Shown piece by piece: positions 11,570 to 20,180 of a DNA stretch of 64,000 nt (the first letter of the stretch is position 1; every line of letters begins with the position of its first letter). Below the pieces are notes generated by a model. It was not told the DNA's origin and did no database searches. It saw only the letters and a list, made by a program, of their open reading frames with translations. The translations under genes and the position numbers were made by a program. The stretch is from Sarocladium kiliense (taxonomy: Eukaryota; Ascomycota; Sordariomycetes; Hypocreales; Sarocladiaceae), in NCBI GenBank assembly GCA_030734395.1, contig JAUZTG010000012.1:1116001-1180000 (forward strand). The letters are read 5' to 3'.

Positions 11570-12029
11570 ACTATGTTACAGGGTTTTATTACTTTACACG
11601 CCATTATTATCCTCAATTTCATGACGCGCTGACACGTTATGAATCAGCCAATTGCTCCTCCTGTAGCGGATCTCTTCGCATTTCTGTTATGGTGACATGC
11701 CCCGCTCTATATCTTCCTTTCTGAGCAGAAGTGGAAACACGGTGAGCCGACGGAGGAGGAAAGCGGCCATGATGCCGGTCCGGGGCGACGATGACGCTAT
11801 ACCAGTGCCTCCCGTGTCCATGTTTCGTTCCCAGCAGGCCGGTCGTCGTGAGCCGGAATATGGTCCTTGGCGCTCTTTTCCGCATCCATATGCATGGGGG
11901 CCGGGAGCATCAGCATAGCTGTGGGACGCAACGGGCTTCTCCTCGTCCGTTAGCAGATGCTCACTGAGGCCTTTGTGACGATAGCGTTGTTGCTTTTCTC
12001 TTTTCAGCTCGGCCGCTCCGACTTAATAA
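11570..12029. other. Gene-free stretch after the ELO-like gene
   Basis: Short overlapping frames only. A plus-strand frame near 11640-11800 hints at a hydrophobic peptide followed by an acidic tail but is cut by stops. I see no assignable family. Confidence 0.35.
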
Positions 12030-12365
12030 TGGCTTTGGAGAATTCTAGCGTTAGAAACATGGGTCATCATCGTTGTTGTGGCGCTTTTCATCCAGACCGT
12101 CTCCTTTTCCTGTTATGTAGCCGCAGGTCTTGTGTTCCACCACCAGCTGCAGAAGACACCGACGCCACGGTTTCTCGACGAACAACATGCACGCCATCTA
12201 CGGGCACTAGCGTTCTCATCTTCGCTGGATCGATCGTCCCGGCCGTAGAGTTTATACAGAGCTTTGATGGCTAGATAGCTACGCATCAACTTTTTATCTC
12301 CATCTTCGACGCCGTTAGTCGGGACGGAGAGTATGGCGTGCGGTACAACTTTCGCAAGACAATAC
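12030..12365 (+). pseudogene. RTA1-domain gene relic
   Basis: The C-terminal half of an RTA1 lipid-translocating-exporter-type membrane protein is readable in two frames. Frame one (from 12057) gives TWVIIVVVALFIQTVSF, then AAGLVFHHQLQKTPTP, matching helix and loop of the intact RTA1 gene at 20824 (FIVVTGLFHRKMAKCPT). After a frame change, the frame ending at 12274 gives PAVEFIQSFDG, and reading past TAG at 12272-12274 gives THQLFISIFDAVSRDGEYGV, the next RTA1 helix. At least one frameshift and one stop break it, and the N-terminal half is not found. It is a second, dead RTA1 copy 8.5 kb from the living one. Confidence 0.65.
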
Positions 12366-12531
12366 AGGAACAAGCCTTCCAACGTACGCAGTTGCGGGAG
12401 CTGCCGCCAACACTTCTTTGAGCGGCCGTCAGCGGGCTAGAAACGCTATATGTGTGCGAGATCGACTAAAATGTCGATCAAAGTGCCGAAGAAAACTAAT
12501 TTCCCTTCAGCATCTTCTTAACTACCTCCTT

Positions 12532-12804
12532 TTATTCCGACACATGAGATTTGCTTCCTTCTCTAGTCGCTGGGCGCGTCTGCTTGAGCTCGGCTTGACA
12601 TTTACCGCAGCTGTCCCTCGCCGGGTTGATGCTTCTTGACCGACTCTTGTCCTTGTAGCCGCAGCTCACGTACTGCCACATATACTTAAAGTTAATTTCG
12701 TAGTTATGTTTAGTCGTAACGTGAATGCCGCGGTCAGGGAAGGCGCGAGAGCACCTGGCCGCCCAGCTCTCGAAACCCTTGCCGTGAGGATAATCGGTGA
12801 TCAA
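12532..12804 (-). pseudogene. Relic of a SprT-like metalloprotease C-terminal zinc-ribbon region
   Basis: The minus strand encodes about 90 residues resembling the C-terminal part of fungal SprT-like domain proteins, a group that includes DNA-protein crosslink proteases. Visible are HGKGFESWAARCSRAF, then HNYEINFKYMWQYVSCGY, SINPARDSCGKCQAEL and QTRP, the usual order. The zinc ribbon normally has four cysteines; here the first (W-x-C) reads Tyr, a single transition, leaving three. The HExxH catalytic part that should precede is absent, and upstream sequence runs into repeat array 2 within 100 bp. So this is a 5'-truncated, decayed fragment. Confidence 0.62.
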
Positions 12805-12900
12805 TGCTCACGAAAATAGGTTGCTAAATAGCAGAATTACTCTTGCCCATTTCTATTCTTCCCACTTTTAATATAAAGAACAATACTAGACAGTTTATAA

Positions 12901-13036
12901 TGCTATTCTAGAGTTGTACTTTATTATACTATTCCAATTACTATTCTGGTTGCCGTTCAAGTTGCTATTCTAATGACTATGCTGGTTATTATTCTATTAT
13001 TATTCTTGTTAATATTCTAGTTGTTATTTCAGTGGC
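12901..13036 (+). repeat. Array 2 of degenerate 12-bp repeat (GTTGCTATTCTA orientation)
   Basis: Loose units of the same 12-bp motif as array 1, for example TTGCTATTCTAATG and GTTAATATTCTAGTT, with 12-bp periodicity. It separates the SprT-like relic from the cysteine-rich finger relic. Confidence 0.72.
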
Positions 13037-13089
13037 TACATCAATTCAATGTAATGATATACGGTCATTACTGGTAATACTGCACTTGG

Positions 13090-13765
13090 GGGTCATGGAC
13101 GAAAGCTGGCGATAGGAGCTGGGAATGCTCGGAGTGTATTTGGAAGGTCTGCCATCAGTGTGGCATCAGTCAGTTTTGGACGGACGTCAACAGTGAAGAT
13201 GGTCTTTGCGGTCCATGCCAAAGGGCTATCGCTACATACGGCGAAGACAATGCTCCGATCCGGACAAAATATCAGGAATCACGACACAAATGCGCGGGGA
13301 ACAGCTGGCACTTATGAGGTGCCTGGATGCGGCAAAACATGGACGGGTCCCAACGAAAATGGCGGTGTCTCCAAGAATGGCATCAAGCGGTGCAAGCCAT
13401 GCCATGAGGACTTCCGTGGAACTGGCTGGAGATATGATCGGCGCTTTGGCCCCTGCGATAACTGCAGTCAAAACGAGTCGTTCCGATGGTATATGAATGA
13501 ACGACCCGGCCTTGCGTACCCGAGCGTTATTATTTGCATCTATCATGGCTGCGAATAGTTGCGCAGCAGAATTAGCAAGCGCGGCCCGGACCCGTACTCA
13601 TGCTTTGAGTGCAGGAAGTCCTTCAAGAAGCAGATGCCGGTTCAGCAGTTCTTCTAGAGCCTTGCAAGTCAGTTGAACCGTGGGTCTGATGGCAAGTGGC
13701 GTTGCAACTCATGCCATGGGAAGCGGAAGAGAGCTGAGAAAGCGGCCAGGGATTCTTCCAAGTGA
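13090..13765 (+). pseudogene. Relic of a protein with repeated Cys-x2-Cys finger modules
   Basis: Two adjoining plus-strand frames read as one broken gene. The frame 13090-13317 gives CSECIWKVCHQCG, then CGPCQR and HKCAGNSW. The frame from about 13300 gives CGKTWTGPNENGG, RCKPCHEDFRGTGW, GPCDNCSQNESFRWY, YSCFECRKSFKK and WRCNSCHGKRKRA. The C-x2-C plus Trp spacing resembles tandem GATA-like or related zinc fingers. Lesions: one frameshift near 13310 and TAG stops at 13556-13558 and 13655-13657, both one C-to-T step from CAG. The exact family is not recognised. Confidence 0.55.
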
Positions 13766-14567
13766 GTCCAATTCTAGGGCTGGGTGATTAATTGCGTTGG
13801 GTGTCTCGAGAAATTTGGCACAGTGTCCTTGTCGCTTTGGGCTTCATCTTCAGACCGGGGGCATATATATTTATCTTCATCTTCAAGCACGGATTAGTTT
13901 GTCTGGTCTGTATTGTTGCTATCTTTCCTTTGAGGGGCCGATGAAGTCTTGGCCAAATGGTCAAGTGTTCGAGGTGTCAGAGACGAAGTCCTCTCTGATC
14001 CAGGACGATGGGCTGGAACCTTCTCGTGGTGTCCTGGTTGAGTACTGTGATCGTCTTGCAAAAGACAATACAGGAAACGAAGACCAGCCCATGGGTAGAA
14101 ATGGAAGGGGGGAAGCTATTCTCACTCCTAAATCCATTCCCAGCGACACGGCTTTACAGGTTGAGCTCAACATGAGGTCGTCCGGGTCAAAGAAAGAAAG
14201 GATTATAAGCTCCAAGATTTGAGCATTTGATCGTGTGCTACGCAGTCGTGTAGCGATGTCACTTTCCTTTCCCTGGAGCTGAATAGGTTGACAATGCACA
14301 ACGTTGCACGGCTCAGAAATTGAATCCATCCGAATCTCCCCTCAAACCCTCCTAAAATTTGACATGACAGAATGACTCAAGTCGCCCTATTCTACTTCTT
14401 CGGAATGGGCATTGTACGCCTATTACGATCCTATTCTACACCACCATTCAGTTTTCCACCTCATTCAACATTTCACTTTTCTTCCCATCTTCCTCTTTCC
14501 CTTTCCTTCCCTTCGACTCTTCTTTCTAAGACCTAATCTCTTTCTTTCTTTCTTTCTAACAGTCTAA
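13766..14567. other. Stretch without a supported gene
   Basis: A minus-strand frame at 13961-14329 contains a motif (LELIILSFFDPDDLMLSSTCKAV) that superficially resembles an F-box helix, but there is no other support. A pyrimidine-rich run ending ctttctaacag at 14552-14562 looks like an intron 3' end and precedes the coding remnant at 14568. Confidence 0.3.
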
Positions 14568-15002
14568 TATTATCATCACCAAGAACTATATAACTATCCG
14601 ACGCGAATAGCCTTCGTCAACATAGCCGAGAACGCGAACCTCTGCAATGCTCTCACTGAGCTCGAGAACACGATCACGGACGCCTACGGCTCGCCGCTGT
14701 GCCGTGCCATCAGAGAGTGGCATGAACAAAACCATAGCGGCATATCGCACCAACAGAAGGATGCCTTTATTCTCGACCTCAAGCACGTAGTGCTTGATAA
14801 TTCGAAACTCCAATTGAGCAATAACCTGCTATACAAGCGCTTCACTACTCAGAATCCGAAGCAGCCGCATGTCATTGCGCTGTTAGCGTTCTTATTTCCT
14901 TACGCTCAGATTCAGAGCAAGCAGCCGATGCCTGCCTGCTGGAACCACGAATATGGCGCCGTCAGGCTTTTCCCGGAACAGCCTGATGTGGTGCGGGAGT
15001 AA
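14568..15002 (+). pseudogene. Coding remnant of unknown family
   Basis: An open frame of about 144 codons has protein-like composition (NIAENANLCNALTELENTI, REWHEQNHSGISHQQKDAF, ALLAFLFPYAQIQSKQPMP) but no ATG in its first half. It starts just after a strong splice-acceptor-like sequence, so it may be a 3' exon whose upstream part is lost. It ends at TAA 15000-15002. Reading past that stop keeps a hydrophilic frame (ILQWNQERQEQHLERL) and then runs in phase into repeat array 3, which reads as an RIAT tetrapeptide repeat. I do not recognise the family. Confidence 0.4.
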
Positions 15003-15082
15003 ATCCTTCAGTGGAATCAAGAGAGGCAGGAGCAGCATTTAGAGAGGCTCATAAACGTAGGATTAGTAGGCGTGATAACGAT

Positions 15083-15131
15083 CAGAATAGCAACTAGAAT
15101 AGCAACTAGAATAGCAACTAGAATAGCAAGG
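15083..15131 (-). repeat. Array 3 of the 12-bp repeat (inverted orientation)
   Basis: Four near-perfect direct copies of AGAATAGCAACT, the cleanest of the four arrays. Orientation is opposite to arrays 1 and 2. The sequence TAGGCGTGAT stands just to its left at 15067-15076; an exact inverted copy flanks array 4 on its right. Confidence 0.85.
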
Positions 15132-15288
15132 TAAAATACGGCTCTAAAATGGGCATCTTGTATTACCTCTTCAGTCTTTGAAAGTGAGGAATGCCGCTTT
15201 GACCTGAGGTAAGGGTGAGCTTAGCTGAAGCGAGGTTGTCGTTGGGTGAGCTAGGGCTGAGGCAGAGCGTGAACTCACCTGAGCGCGC

Positions 15289-15332
15289 AGCCTGAGCGTA
15301 GCCTGAGCGTAGCCTGAGCGTAGCGTAGCCTG
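15289..15332. repeat. Tandem 11-bp repeat (AGCCTGAGCGT)
   Basis: About three and a half direct copies of AGCCTGAGCGT. It lies in noncoding sequence between array 3 and the proline-rich ORF. Confidence 0.8.
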
Positions 15333-15627
15333 TGCAAGCCCACTTTTAGTCCATGCGTGCAACGATACCAAAAGTGGGATTTTCTTTCGACGACAAGGCT
15401 AACATCGACAACCTATCGTGGCATTAAACTTCATAGAAGTTGACCACTACAACTCACCTCTCGGCGGATAATGCCACACTTTAACTTACTTCGTGATCCC
15501 TTTTATTCTCACCTTCTCTTCCCACATCCACAAAATCTGGTTCCATTTCCCGAACGCTGTGAGCAACCACGCCTCAGTTGCAACACGCAACACCATCCGC
15601 TGCAGCCTAGCTATCGAGATTACAAGC

Positions 15628-16749
15628 ATGAGCATATTTCCGCCTGTTAACCCCGCCATGTTTGAGCGGAAGAGCTTCGTCTTCGAAGATGTTGGCCGAG
15701 ACAAACTCCAATACATCTCCGAACGAAATGCCACGACTCAGCTTGCGCAAAGCTGGGGATATACTATCTTTCGCACGTGGTATGCTACGCCCGCCGCCGA
15801 TGAGAAGTTCGCGAGAGCTCTTGAACTCTCAGATACTTACGCAAAGAATTGGGTTCGTGAAAAGATGGCCACGGAAACCGGCTCTACGCTCGGATCTAGC
15901 CGCCCTCCCCCAGATCCTCGCTCATATCATGAAATCGAGAACCGGATTCATCACGTGGTCATTGAGGACAAGGAAACCCTGGAGAGTGCCACAATACAGG
16001 AAATTCGTCAGCATTTCGATCTCTGGATCGCCAAGTGTAGCGGCCCGGAAGGATCAAAATTACGCAATGATCCTCGATTCTGGCGCTGCATTATGCTTGA
16101 TGAAGAGAGCACCAACAACATCCTAACTCTGCCTGAGGATCCCACTCAGTCGACCCTATTCTATCCACTCCGTGTTTGGATAAAAGTCGTCACCAGCGAG
16201 CAACGAGATGGGCTACGGTTATGGCTCAGAGTTGGCGTGTATAGCTGGCTGTAGGATCTTTGGTTTGACGAGCTCAACCCTGATTATAATATTGAAGAGC
16301 ACGCAGGCCCGTTTAAACATGAAGGTACGATTGATTTATACGGTGCGCCTGGAGATGGCCTGCCTAGACGAGGTCTTCTACCAGATGCTCCAGGTCGGCC
16401 TCCCCCGCCACCAAGCGAGGAGCCCTGGAGAAAACCTGCCCGCCCTGCTCCGGGATGGTGGCAGCCGCCGCCACTAAACGAAGAACCAAGGAGGGGTCTC
16501 CTCCCAGATGCCCCGGGAAGTCCTCCGCCGCCATTAGGTGAAGAGTCCAGAAGAAGTCCTGAATCAAGTGGACCTGGCAGGCTTCAGCAGCCATCAGGCG
16601 AAGGGCCTAGAACAACTCTCCTTCCAGACGCTGCAGGAAAGCCGTCATCACCAACTGGCAGAGGATCTGGTGCTCCTGACCGATACGAGCAATTATGGTT
16701 CTCTTCCTGGGAACAAAGGAAGTGTAGGCCGCAAAAAGAAGCCGCTTAA
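15628..16749 (+). pseudogene. Proline-rich protein gene interrupted by an in-frame TAG
   Basis: From ATG 15628 a frame runs to TAG 16252-16254 (208 codons) and, in the same frame, continues another 164 codons to TAA 16747-16749. The first part is globular (FERKSFVFEDVG, SWGYTIFRTWYATPAADEKF, FDLWIAKCSGPEGS, NDPRFWRCIMLDEES). The part beyond the stop starts DLWFDELNPDYN and becomes a degenerate repeat of LLPDAPGxPPPPxxEEP units. The repeat surviving in frame beyond the stop is good evidence that TAG is a recent lesion, one C-to-T step from CAG. An alternative start frame at 15471 exists in a different phase, so the N terminus is uncertain. Family not recognised; many fungi carry similar hypothetical proteins. 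Confidence 0.6.
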
Positions 16750-16763
16750 TATATTCATATTGG

Positions 16764-17345
16764 CTATAAATTCCAGTCATATGTTGGTCCCACACAGTAT
16801 GCCTTGCCCTTGCTCAACTTGGCACTGCAGTCGGAGTATTCTGTGCCTAGTGGTGGGTTTGCAGTTAGGAACAGGGTGATGTTGATCTCTCTAGCAGGAC
16901 AAAGTCCAGCGCATGTATCTTCTTCCTTCACCACGTGCCATTTCCCACACGTCTCCGTTGTGCCTGTCGCTATACTTGTGCCGTCGGGTGGAGATATGGG
17001 AGCTGCCTCCATTTCTATGTTGAAGTGTTGTGTGGTGTCTCCGATTAGGCCAGGTCCTGTAAAGTTATGTTGTCCTCCTTGGGGCCAGCACAGAGCTTAT
17101 CGCCGAAGAGCGGAAGACCCGAGACCAAGTTCCTGCACTCATAATTGATCCAAGGGTTGAACCTCTGTATATCTCCGAATTCAAGCTCGTGCTGTGCTTC
17201 AAGTCCTAGGCACGTATCATTTTGGCCTTATGTGATAAGTTTCTCACAAGACAACGGCACGCAGACCTTGATGCGAACAGGTAGGTCGTCGCATGTGTAC
17301 ATGTTATCATTAGCAGCATATAGGGCGGCAGGAGAGGCAGTATAC
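16764..17345 (-). pseudogene. Relic of a secreted LysM-domain effector
   Basis: Minus strand. The downstream part (17012-16764) encodes a complete LysM module: CGKWHVVKEEDTCAGLC, FLTANPPLG, YSDCSAKLSKGKAYCVGP. The upstream part in another frame encodes a second LysM-like module (NDTCLGLEAQHELEFGDI, FNPWINYEC, KLCAGP). LysM effectors bind chitin fragments in the apoplast and blunt host recognition. Lesions: a TAA at 17228-17230 in the first module (one step from CAA) and a frameshift at the GGGG run 17081-17084, where the two modules would otherwise join through a short linker. No signal peptide is found. The gene is dead as read. Confidence 0.68.
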
Positions 17346-17393
17346 CTAGTAGATACCCTTTGACAAGTAGCACCAGACTTCCCAGGCGTCGAG

Positions 17394-18089
17394 ATGAGCA
17401 AGATTGCTCATGACTACAACAACGGCGACCCGGTACCGATATTCATTTGTCACATGTGCTACCAGTGCTCGTGCTAGTACAAGCATCAAAAGCTCCCAGA
17501 TAGACAGGGCACTGTCGATGGCAAGACGGCCAGCGAGCGGCACCACGACCTAGTCAACGAGGCATGCAAGGAGCCTCTCAACGACAAGAGGGCCTACGGC
17601 CTCGAGAATGGCATTCGTTGCGAGCGCTGGCAGGCTCATCGATACGCCTATAGGGAAGAGTGGCGTCTCGACACAGCACAGCCGCCATATGATCCAGTGG
17701 CCGTTCGCCGCATCACGGGCTTCGACGAGTCACGCCATACCGTGCCAGTGTGTGCTTCCCTCGACTGCCCACACCCTGACCTCGAGATGTAGAAGCCTGG
17801 ACACTACCCTTCGATTGAGGATGTGATGAAGCACTTGTGGTATTGTCCTCGATGCGACTGGGCGCTTCATGTCGTCAAGAAGCCACTGGGGCGCAAGGAC
17901 ATGGACCTCAATGGGCCGCCGCCTCACGACCCTCCCACTGGCCCGATCGCTGCAGTCGACGAAATGCGACAGTGCTTGCTCGGCACTCAGGTTTGCTCTG
18001 AAGAGGCTTGGGGAAGGGAAACGGGAGAGGGAAAGGAAACTCTAGTGGAAAGTACGAAACTTAAGAATAGTAGTCAAGATAGCTACTAG
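17394..18089 (+). pseudogene. Broken gene of unknown function with Cys/His-rich clusters
   Basis: A single plus-strand frame of about 232 codons reads as protein across two TAG stops (17475-17477 and 17790-17792). Clusters such as FICHMCYQCSC, VCASLDCPHPDLEM and HLWYCPRCDWALHVVKK suggest zinc binding. Between them are hydrophilic stretches such as RITGFDESRHTVPV. The last codons precede array 4. Both stops are TAG, one C-to-T step from CAG. No family recognised. Confidence 0.5.
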
Positions 18090-18223
18090 AATACCTATTA
18101 AAATAGTTTTAGAACAACTACTAGAATAGTTACTAAAATAGGTACTAGAATAGCTACTAGAATAACTGCTAGAATAACAATTAGAATAGCAACTAGAATA
18201 ATAACCAGAATAGCAACCGGAAT
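18063..18223 (-). repeat. Array 4 of degenerate 12-bp repeat (inverted orientation)
   Basis: About thirteen loose units of TAGAATAGCAAC, for example AGAATAGCTACT, AGAATAACTGCT and AGAATAGCAACT. Orientation matches array 3 and is opposite to arrays 1 and 2. Confidence 0.8.
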
Positions 18224-18359
18224 CATCACGCCTATTTCAGGGTGCTATATTAGTCCATAGCAGCAGTCTGTTCGGGCTCCTGCTAGCTGGTCGTCAGGTG
18301 CTTGCCCCGCTAGTCCGTCCCGTAACATCAACACCAGCAGAGTACATCGATAAAGACTG

Positions 18360-18626
18360 ATGGTCAAGAGCAACTGGACCTTGAAACTGGACCAGGATGG
18401 GGAGAACTGGATTCCTACCGGCATCACGGAGGATGAACTCATTCAACTCTCCATGCAACCTCCAGAGTCACGTGCGAATGTAAGGCGCATCATCTGCGAG
18501 AGATCCTGTCAGTGGTTCATGACTCTTCACGAAGGCCAGATGATGGTGAACTTCAACGAAGCGCGGACTCTCAAAGCGGGCCTCACTAATAAAAGTGGCT
18601 GGGAGATGTTGAACATGGAGAGCTAA
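18360..18626 (+). CDS. Small hypothetical protein, possibly a fragment
   Basis: An ATG-started frame of 88 residues rich in Trp, Met and charged residues (MVKSNWTLKLDQDGENWIP, CERSCQWFMTLHEGQM). No signal peptide, membrane segment or known domain is seen. It follows the decayed zone and may be a leftover exon. Confidence 0.3.
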   Translation: MVKSNWTLKLDQDGENWIPTGITEDELIQLSMQPPESRANVRRIICERSCQWFMTLHEGQMMVNFNEARTLKAGLTNKSGWEMLNMES

Positions 18627-18808
18627 GATCTCGAATACGAGAATAACAGTTGCGTGCCTTAGCTAGGGTCTTAATGGGACTTCACAATAATTATCCATCC
18701 TTACATGGGCGGCATGGTTGATCACAATAGGATGAAATGAGCGTTTTGCTCTACACGAACATCAGGATCTCAGATCTGACAAGACCAGAACATGTGTCGT
18801 CTTTCAAA

Positions 18809-20180
18809 TTATGCTTCTGGAGAGTCATTGTCCCCAAGAACCATGAACGCCCATTGCGTGTGCTCAAGCCACGGGGTACCGTCCAAGGTCCTGGACACAG
18901 CTTCTGCAAGCCGGTCTGCCCACCCCTTTAGAAACCAGCAGCTCGTCTCTAATCTGCGCATAATCGCACAGTAAAAGAGAAGGACGGCGAGAACGGCAGG
19001 TTCCTCGTCGCGAATCATTTGGAGAAACTCAGCTGCGACCCAGTACGACCAGCGGTAGAGGACTCGTACCTCGACTGATGAGATGACGGCGCGGTCAGAA
19101 CCCGTAAAAGTTGGCGCATCGATGAGGACTTGCGCGCCCTTGATTGCCACTTGTCGGACGGACTCGGTCAAGTCTTGTGAGGTCGAGATGTAGTTCTTCA
19201 GTGCTTCAAGGTTGTCGATGTACTCCGATATCCATGGGCCTATAACCGGCGTAACCTCTTTTCGACCGCGAAAGATCTCCTGGAATATGTCTGTTGACAA
19301 CTGATCGGTTGCCTTTGTTTGGATTGAGCCAATGCCTCGGTATAACGCACACATGTTGCAAAGGTCATCGAGGATGCCATCTGCGGGGAGGTGTTGCCGT
19401 GAGGCATAAGTGCTCGAGAGAAGCAAGCTTGAGGCAGCGAAGAGAGCTGTAGCGCTCTCCAGCGTCATCTCCGTGGTCAAAGCCGCGCGGGTGCCACTCA
19501 GAGACTTGGTGAGATGATGTGTCGCGCGATGGAGGTACTCTGGTGGAAGGTCTGTATCGAGGTGTATCAAGTGAAAGGCGGACACGGCAAGGATCTGATG
19601 AAGAAGAAAGGCATGGCGCAGAGCAAGCCGGGGGACGTTGTTTTGGAAGAAATTCGGGTTCATGGAAACATGAGGGAAGCTTTTGTAGGCATGCACACTG
19701 TAGTGGTGCATGAGTTCGAGGTCAATCAACGCAGACTGATCGTGCTCAGGTGGCTGCGCAGGTCTTGTCGAATCCGGTGGTGAGGCATGAAGGAAGGATA
19801 CATCAAGAGAAACATCTTCCAAGGTATTCGGCTGAAGATCCCGCCTCAAAGGCGCCGGAGTAAAGGCTGACCTTGGTGTTTCTGATGTCACCGAAGAAGG
19901 GGTGCCAACCGTGGACTGAAGCCTTGGACTTGAGCGCTGCGAAGCAAATCGCTCTGGAATCCGACTAGATCCATCGGCGTTATCAGAGCCTCCCAGACTG
20001 CAAGGCACGCCATGGCGAGTGCATGCACTACACGGGCGCTGCTCATCGCACTGTAGAAGATAGGCCGTTAGAAGTAGGCTCAGAGAGAGGGATGGCGCCG
20101 TTTATAGTGCATACCTTGACACGCCGCCTCTTGCATAGTGAGCAGCCATTTCGGGACTTCCGGTACCCAAGCTTCTTCAT
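18809..20180 (-). CDS. Zn2Cys6 transcription factor of the UPC2-like type
   Basis: Two exons on the minus strand, 20180-20115 and 20050-18809, joined across a 64-nt intron, giving 435 residues. The intron falls inside the zinc cluster: exon 1 ends CSLCKRRRVK and exon 2 begins CDEQRPCSACTRHGVPC, restoring C-x2-C-x6-C-x5-C-x2-C-x6-C at residues 13-39. After a Ser/Thr/Pro-rich linker, the body LELMHHYSVHAYKSF followed by LRHAFLLHQILAVSAFHLIHL resembles regulators annotated as sterol uptake control protein. In yeasts, Upc2/Ecm22 activate sterol genes through TCGTATA sites; whether this protein does so is inference. It is divergent from the RTA1 gene at 20824 over a 643-bp shared promoter. Confidence 0.85.

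Larger units (their letters stand above)
15067..18234. mobile_element. Possible TA-flanked element with short inverted termini (hypothesis)
   Basis: TAGGCGTGAT at 15067-15076 and its exact reverse complement ATCACGCCTA at 18225-18234 bracket 3.17 kb. Read as TA target duplications, the inverted termini would be GGCGTGAT, and each end carries a 12-bp repeat array immediately inside. The interior holds a proline-rich ORF, a LysM relic and an unknown relic, with no transposase. Tc1/mariner and pogo-type elements use TA targets, but the termini here are very short. This is inference from two 10-mers next to two arrays. Confidence 0.3.

Noticed and set aside
13961..14329. F-box-like helix in a 122-residue minus-strand frame
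   Set aside because: A single weak motif with overlapping plus-strand frame and no other domain evidence.
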